Source: Shimia_B sp039198835
GTDB taxonomy: Bacteria > Pseudomonadota > Alphaproteobacteria > Rhodobacterales > Rhodobacteraceae
Direction: 5' to 3'
NCBI GenBank assembly: GCA_039198835.1
Contig: JBCCTH010000111.1
Span: 1-9,304 of the forward strand
Length of the DNA: 9,304 bases
The notes beneath the pieces were generated by a model. The model made no database searches. It was not told the origin of the DNA and worked only from the letters and a program-made list of their open reading frames with translations. Shown here piece by piece: positions 6,057 to 9,304 of this stretch. Position 1 is the stretch's first letter, and the number at the start of each line of letters is the position of its first letter. Position numbers and translations under genes: made by a program.

Positions 6057-6991
6057 AACGGGCTCCCCCCAGAGACATATTTCGCCGCCGCCCGAAGGGC
6101 ACGGGCGAGGGCTTCGTCGCGGCTCGCGCCATCGGCCTCAGCGGCGATATGGCCCGCCATGAAGGTGTCGCCGGCGCCGGTCACGCGGCTGACCAGAACG
6201 GCCGGCGGAGCGCGCACAATCTCGCCTTTCGGATCATCGCCGCTGCGGGCATCGGCGGCGTCTTGGCCGCCATCTGTGACGATGGCACGCGACGCGCCCC
6301 GTTCAACGAGCGCGCGGGCTGCTTCGCGCGAGGTGTCGAACTCGCTCTTACACAAGATGCCCGCTTCTTCTTTGTTGACATAGAGCGTCGCCCGGGGCCG
6401 CCGCAGAAACGGCAGGAGACGTTCGGCTTTGCCGGGAGAGGCGGGCGCGACGCGCAGGTCAGCCTGGGCCAGAATCGGCGAGGTCGCGCATTCGGCAAGG
6501 AGCGCGAGGGTCAGATTGCCATCGAGCGCAACGATCCCCTCGAAGGGCGCGGTCTCAGAGCCGAGCCTGCCATCGGCCAAAGCGCGCAAGATCTTTGAGC
6601 CCGCCGCTTCGAGCGAATGGGCATCGGCGATGGCTGCGACAAGCCCGTTTGCGCCCTCGATGGCCATGTAGCGGTCTGTGGGCAGATCGGCTGAGCGATA
6701 GGTGAATTCAGTGATGAGCCCCAGATCGGCGAGGCGCGCCATGAGCTCCTCGCCTTCGGCATCGCGCCCGACCACCGAAAGGAGCGCGGTTTTAAGCCCG
6801 AAGCCCTGGAGCGCCATGGCGATGTTGAGCGCCACGCCACCGGGCAGGCGGGTGATGCGGCCCGGCACATCCGAGCCCACACGCATGGAGGATGCCGAGC
6901 GACCGACGATATCCCACAAGACAGCACCGATACAGATACTGTCAGGTGCCGAAGGGGGCGCGGGATCAGGGGCGGCAGGAGCGCGTGTCAT
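6053..6991 (-). CDS. psuK: PfkB-family kinase, probable pseudouridine kinase
   Basis: This 312-residue ribokinase-like protein carries the PfkB N-terminal signature PGGVALNIA (50-58), a VVGRDAEGEEL segment (73-83), the NKEEA block (206-210), a TDGG stretch (239-242) and the C-terminal TGAGDTFMAG signature (271-280) with catalytic base Asp275. The family phosphorylates sugars and nucleosides. Because the gene overlaps psuG, the likely substrate is pseudouridine, phosphorylated at the 5' position to feed PsuG; substrate choice is inferred from context. The SPGKAERL segment (185-192) recalls the corresponding region of PsuK. The ATG at 6989-6991 is preferred, with AAGGG about ten bases upstream; a TTG at 7028-7030 would add 13 residues without a ribosome-binding site. 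The N-terminal 16 residues are Pro/Ala-rich and precede the first strand. No LacI- or GntR-type regulator or transporter gene for pseudouridine is visible nearby. Confidence 0.87.
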   Translation of the reverse strand: MTRAPAAPDPAPPSAPDSICIGAVLWDIVGRSASSMRVGSDVPGRITRLPGGVALNIAMALQGFGLKTALLSVVGRDAEGEELMARLADLGLITEFTYRSADLPTDRYMAIEGANGLVAAIADAHSLEAAGSKILRALADGRLGSETAPFEGIVALDGNLTLALLAECATSPILAQADLRVAPASPGKAERLLPFLRRPRATLYVNKEEAGILCKSEFDTSREAARALVERGASRAIVTDGGQDAADARSGDDPKGEIVRAPPAVLVSRVTGAGDTFMAGHIAAEADGASRDEALARALRAAAKYVSGGSPF

Positions 6992-7111
6992 GACGCCAAA
7001 GCCCTTAAGGAGCCCCGTACGCCAAAGCAAGACGCACCGATTTCGCTAGGGTATCGCAAGCGACCGGCGTAGGCTTCCGGGATTGAAGCAAGCCAGTTTC
7101 GGATTAACGCC

Positions 7112-8275
7112 ATGCCCAAGCAACACGCCGCCTTCAAACCCAATATTTGGGCGCGCTACCGCCTGAAGGCCAGGCGTTATCCGCTTCATTCCTTCCATCC
7201 AAAGCAGATGCCCGGTTGGGTCGGCCTGGCGCAGCTGGGCTATGGCGGCAACCAGCTTTGGCAGTTCTTCCCTGCCTCCGACGGCACGTATTACATCGTC
7301 GATGCCAATGAAGGGAAATTCTGCGATATCCAATGGCGCGGCTTTGTCTCTGTCATCAAGCTCGAGCCCTATATGGGCATCAATCAGCCTGACTATGACA
7401 AGCATCAGAAAATGCGCCTGCTTCCCGGGAAGGGCGGCAAGGTGTTCTTCGAAACCTATGGCGCGACAGCGGTCAGGCCGGAGGTCTGGTCAGTGGAATG
7501 GCTCCCAAAACAGCCTGCGCCGCGATCAGAGATCTACAGATGGGGCAAAGCCGATTGGCACCCAAGGCGCGGCGGCACGCAGGAGTTTTTGCCCGAGATC
7601 GTCGATGTTCGCGACCCCGGTCTCAAAAAAGGCACGCATGAGCCTTTCAACATCGGGCCCCTTCCGAAGATCGATTTCGATAATGTCCCGGAGCAAGGCG
7701 AGGAAGTGTTGATCGGGCAGACGCCGATCCCGTTTTACCTCGTGACCGATGTCGACGGGCGCTTCCGCGACCCCAAGATCCAGATCCGGGAAGCGCCTTG
7801 GTATGTTCTCACCCGCACGCAGCGCTATCGCCTGGTCGACAAGTTCCGCCATGAAGGCCCGGCGCGCGAAGAGACGATCCGATATTTCAGCGGCGTGAAG
7901 AAGGAGGAAAGCCAGGTCTTTGAAGCCACGACGAACCTATCCTTCGCTGCGAAGCTGTCTTTGCTGATCAAGACGGTCACGATCCCGCTCGAATTCGGGC
8001 TCAAACAATCGCTCAAAGTGACGACAACGCGCACGCGCTCGGAGGTTAGCGAAGAAGAGCGCACGACCAAGATCCGCTATGAGGAGGCCCCGCCGGGCAA
8101 GCCGGTTATGTATGCCACCTACATCATCGATGATATCTACACTCTGCGCCGCTACACCTCTGATCTGAACGCCGCGAAAGTGCGCAGTTGGGTTGTCGTA
8201 CCTGACCGGCGGATCTTTACGACCGCCTATAACGGCCAGACCCACGCCGAGATCTCACCAACCCACGAAGAATAA
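7112..8275 (+). CDS. Unknown protein: ricin-B-like beta-trefoil plus aerolysin-like beta-rich C-terminus
   Basis: I do not recognise a named gene. The first third (about 11-133) reads as degenerate ricin-type lectin repeats. One unit ends in NQLWQFFP (47-54, a QxW motif), a second starts at GTYYIVDANEGKFCDI (58-73) and ends in HQKMRLLP (98-105), and a shorter third ends in VWSVEWLP (125-132). After a linker, residues 230-345 are rich in Ser, Thr and charged residues with alternating polar/hydrophobic strands (for example LSFAAKLSLLIKTVTIPLEF, 276-295), then APPGKPVMYATYIIDDIYTL (326-345). This resembles the membrane-inserting region and the strand after it in aerolysin and ETX/MTX2 beta-pore-forming proteins. 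There is no signal peptide and no long hydrophobic segment, so secretion by Sec is unlikely. The start ATG has a modest GGAT site seven bases upstream. The gene diverges from psuK and precedes rpsB. Toxin, antibacterial effector or internal stress protein are all possible; the fold assignment needs structure prediction. Confidence 0.8.
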   Translation: MPKQHAAFKPNIWARYRLKARRYPLHSFHPKQMPGWVGLAQLGYGGNQLWQFFPASDGTYYIVDANEGKFCDIQWRGFVSVIKLEPYMGINQPDYDKHQKMRLLPGKGGKVFFETYGATAVRPEVWSVEWLPKQPAPRSEIYRWGKADWHPRRGGTQEFLPEIVDVRDPGLKKGTHEPFNIGPLPKIDFDNVPEQGEEVLIGQTPIPFYLVTDVDGRFRDPKIQIREAPWYVLTRTQRYRLVDKFRHEGPAREETIRYFSGVKKEESQVFEATTNLSFAAKLSLLIKTVTIPLEFGLKQSLKVTTTRTRSEVSEEERTTKIRYEEAPPGKPVMYATYIIDDIYTLRRYTSDLNAAKVRSWVVVPDRRIFTTAYNGQTHAEISPTHEE

Positions 8276-8278
8276 GGC

Positions 8279-8307
8279 TTGCAAGGCCGCGCGCGAGCTT
8301 TTATGCG
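8279..8307 (+). promoter_or_regulatory. Possible rpsB promoter
   Basis: TTGCAA (8279-8284) and TATGCG (8302-8307) lie 17 bases apart, a moderate -35 with a weak -10. Transcription would begin near 8313, just before the structured rpsB leader. It starts only four bases after the stop codon of the preceding gene. The -10 overlaps one arm of a GC-rich inverted repeat (8289-8294 with 8305-8310), so the assignment is tentative. Confidence 0.3.
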
Positions 8308-8321
8308 CGCAGCACTTCACA

Positions 8322-8383
8322 GGCGGGGCTTTTGGGCCGTTCGGGGAGACATCCCGCACGGTCCGCCGGTTGGGCAACAGCCC
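8322..8383 (+). promoter_or_regulatory. Structured rpsB leader, candidate S2 autoregulatory site
   Basis: Two hairpins precede rpsB. The first is long and imperfect: GGGCCGT (8334-8340) pairs with ACGGTCC (8358-8364), one GU pair included, enclosing an inner stem CGGGG/TCCCG with loop AGACA; outer GGC (8322-8324) can pair with GCC (8365-8367). The second is GGGC-AACA-GCCC (8372-8383). No T run follows either, so they are not terminators. In E. coli, S2 represses its own operon by binding the rpsB leader; whether this leader works the same way is inference. I have not matched it to a described RNA family. Confidence 0.4.
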
Positions 8384-8421
8384 GTCGTCCCGCCGAGGTC
8401 AGAAACCGGAAAGGATATTGC

Positions 8422-9219
8422 ATGGCTCTTCCTGAGTTCAACATGCGCCAGCTTTTGGAAGCGGGCGTTCACTTTGGCCACCAGACGCAACGCTGGAACC
8501 CGCGCATGGCGGATTTCATCTACGGCGAGCGCAACGGCATTCACATCATGGATCTCACCCAGACGGTGCCGATGCTCGATGCCGCTCTTCAGGTGATCCG
8601 CGAAACCGTCGCCAAGGGTGGGCGCGTGCTGTTCGTGGGAACCAAGCGTCAGGCGCAAATGCCTGTGGCCGAGGCCGCGGAGAAATGCGCGCAATACTAC
8701 ATGAACCATCGCTGGCTCGGTGGCACGCTCACGAACTGGAAGACGGTTTCACAATCGATCAACCGCCTGCGGGCCATTGATGAAAAGATGGAAACCGGCG
8801 CGGAAGGCCTCACCAAGAAAGAGCGCCTGGGTATGGAGCGCGAGCAAGGCAAGCTCCAGGCTTCGCTGGGCGGTATCCGCGAGATGGGGGGTGTCCCCGA
8901 TTTGCTCTTCGTGATCGACGTCAATAAAGAAGACCTGGCCATTGCCGAAGCAAAGAAGCTGGGCATTCCAGTCGTTGCAGTCGTAGATACGAATTGTTCG
9001 CCCGATGGCGTTGATTACATCATTCCCGGGAACGATGACGCCGCGCGCGCCATCGCGCTTTACTGTGATCTGGCCGCGCGCGCAGCCCTTGACGGGATGA
9101 CCGCGCAAATGGGCGCGGCGGGCATCGATCTGGGTGAGATGGAAGAGGGCCTCGGCGAGGAAACGCTCGAAGCCGCTCCAGAGGCCACCCAAGAGACCGA
9201 GGCGCCCGTCGAAGGCTAG
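8422..9219 (+). CDS. rpsB: 30S ribosomal protein S2
   Basis: The 265-residue protein is S2, a component of the small ribosomal subunit that sits near the platform and helps recruit S1. The N-terminal signature MRQLLEAGVHFGHQTQRWNP (8-27), the NHRWLGGTLTNW block (95-106) and PDLLFVIDVNKEDLAIAEAK (159-178) are unmistakable. The C-terminus (about 235-265) is an acidic Glu/Ala-rich tail, making the protein longer than E. coli S2 (241 residues), as is common in alphaproteobacteria. The ATG at 8422 has an AAGGA site (8411-8415) six bases upstream; a longer in-frame opening from 8332 lies inside the structured leader and adds no conserved sequence. tsf follows after 68 bases, the usual gene order. 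Confidence 0.98.
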   Translation: MALPEFNMRQLLEAGVHFGHQTQRWNPRMADFIYGERNGIHIMDLTQTVPMLDAALQVIRETVAKGGRVLFVGTKRQAQMPVAEAAEKCAQYYMNHRWLGGTLTNWKTVSQSINRLRAIDEKMETGAEGLTKKERLGMEREQGKLQASLGGIREMGGVPDLLFVIDVNKEDLAIAEAKKLGIPVVAVVDTNCSPDGVDYIIPGNDDAARAIALYCDLAARAALDGMTAQMGAAGIDLGEMEEGLGEETLEAAPEATQETEAPVEG

Positions 9220-9236
9220 TTTCACAAAATTGACCG

Positions 9237-9260
9237 GTGCCGCGCCTAAAAGCGCGGCGC
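9237..9260 (+). promoter_or_regulatory. Hairpin between rpsB and tsf
   Basis: GCCGCGC (9239-9245) pairs perfectly with GCGCGGC (9252-9258) around the loop CTAAAA, and the stem can extend by a GU and a GC pair to 9237/9260. No T run follows, so it is not a full intrinsic terminator. It may instead protect the rpsB transcript end, act as a processing site, or adjust tsf expression relative to rpsB. It ends about 27 bases before the tsf start codon. Confidence 0.5.
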
Positions 9261-9287
9261 AACACTTGCGAGCAAGAGGATAGGCAG

Positions 9288-9304
9288 ATGGCAATCACCG
9301 CTGC
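9288..9304 (+). CDS. tsf: Elongation factor Ts, first codons only
   Basis: Only 17 bases are present, encoding MAITA and part of the next codon, which matches the usual alphaproteobacterial EF-Ts start. An AGGA site (9277-9280) lies seven bases before the ATG, and position directly after rpsB is the standard location of tsf. EF-Ts recycles EF-Tu by exchanging GDP for GTP. The identification rests mainly on gene order. Confidence 0.85.

Noticed and set aside
6992..7111. Divergent promoters between psuK and the lectin-like gene
   Set aside because: Both strands were read for -35/-10 pairs with 16-18 base spacing; only poor matches were found, so no promoter is called although one must exist.
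8289..8310. Inverted repeat GCGCGC...GCGCGC after the lectin-like gene, considered as its terminator
   Set aside because: No T run follows the second arm, and the downstream arm overlaps the possible rpsB -10 region; simple GC alternation can arise by chance.
8749..9294. 181-codon minus-strand frame opposite rpsB
   Set aside because: It is antisense to rpsB, whose identity is certain, and the translation has no known motif.

Overview
The window looks like core chromosome of a GC-rich alphaproteobacterium, most likely of the Rhodobacterales or a close relative. This rests on the rpsB-tsf pair with an acidic S2 tail, a typical 3-hydroxybutyrate dehydrogenase, a YejA-like solute-binding protein and the GC-rich codon use. 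The assignment comes from recognising protein families, not from a database search. No insertion sequence, tRNA, rRNA or CRISPR array is visible.

Layout. (1) 1-2170, minus strand: the 5' part of a thioredoxin-type arsenate reductase (arsC) runs off the left edge. Upstream of it lies a YejA-like periplasmic peptide-binding protein with no permease genes beside it. (2) 2171-2473: a 303-base gap with a possible minus-strand promoter for the binding protein, a candidate two-hairpin small RNA on the plus strand ending in a strong intrinsic terminator, and a possible 16-codon leader ORF overlapping the next gene. (3) 2474-4283, plus strand: bdhA (ketone body / polyhydroxybutyrate oxidation) followed 13 bases later by a patatin-like lipase, probably one operon. 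(4) 4299-6991, minus strand: psuK and psuG overlap and salvage pseudouridine; a DUF502 membrane protein follows, probably on the same transcript. This block converges on the patatin gene with only 15 bases between stop codons. (5) 7112-8275, plus strand: a 387-residue protein of unknown function whose N-terminal third looks like a ricin-type beta-trefoil and whose C-terminal half resembles aerolysin/ETX-MTX2-type beta-pore-forming proteins. (6) 8276-9304, plus strand: a structured leader, rpsB, an intercistronic hairpin and the first codons of tsf.

Pathways. BdhA interconverts 3-hydroxybutyrate and acetoacetate, and the patatin-like hydrolase beside it may act on lipid or polyester in the same process (inference). 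PsuK phosphorylates pseudouridine and PsuG splits the product into uracil and ribose 5-phosphate. rpsB and tsf form the usual translation operon.

The most unusual items are the lectin/pore-former-like protein, a Met in place of the catalytic-tetrad Asn in BdhA, and the orphan small-RNA/terminator unit upstream of bdhA.
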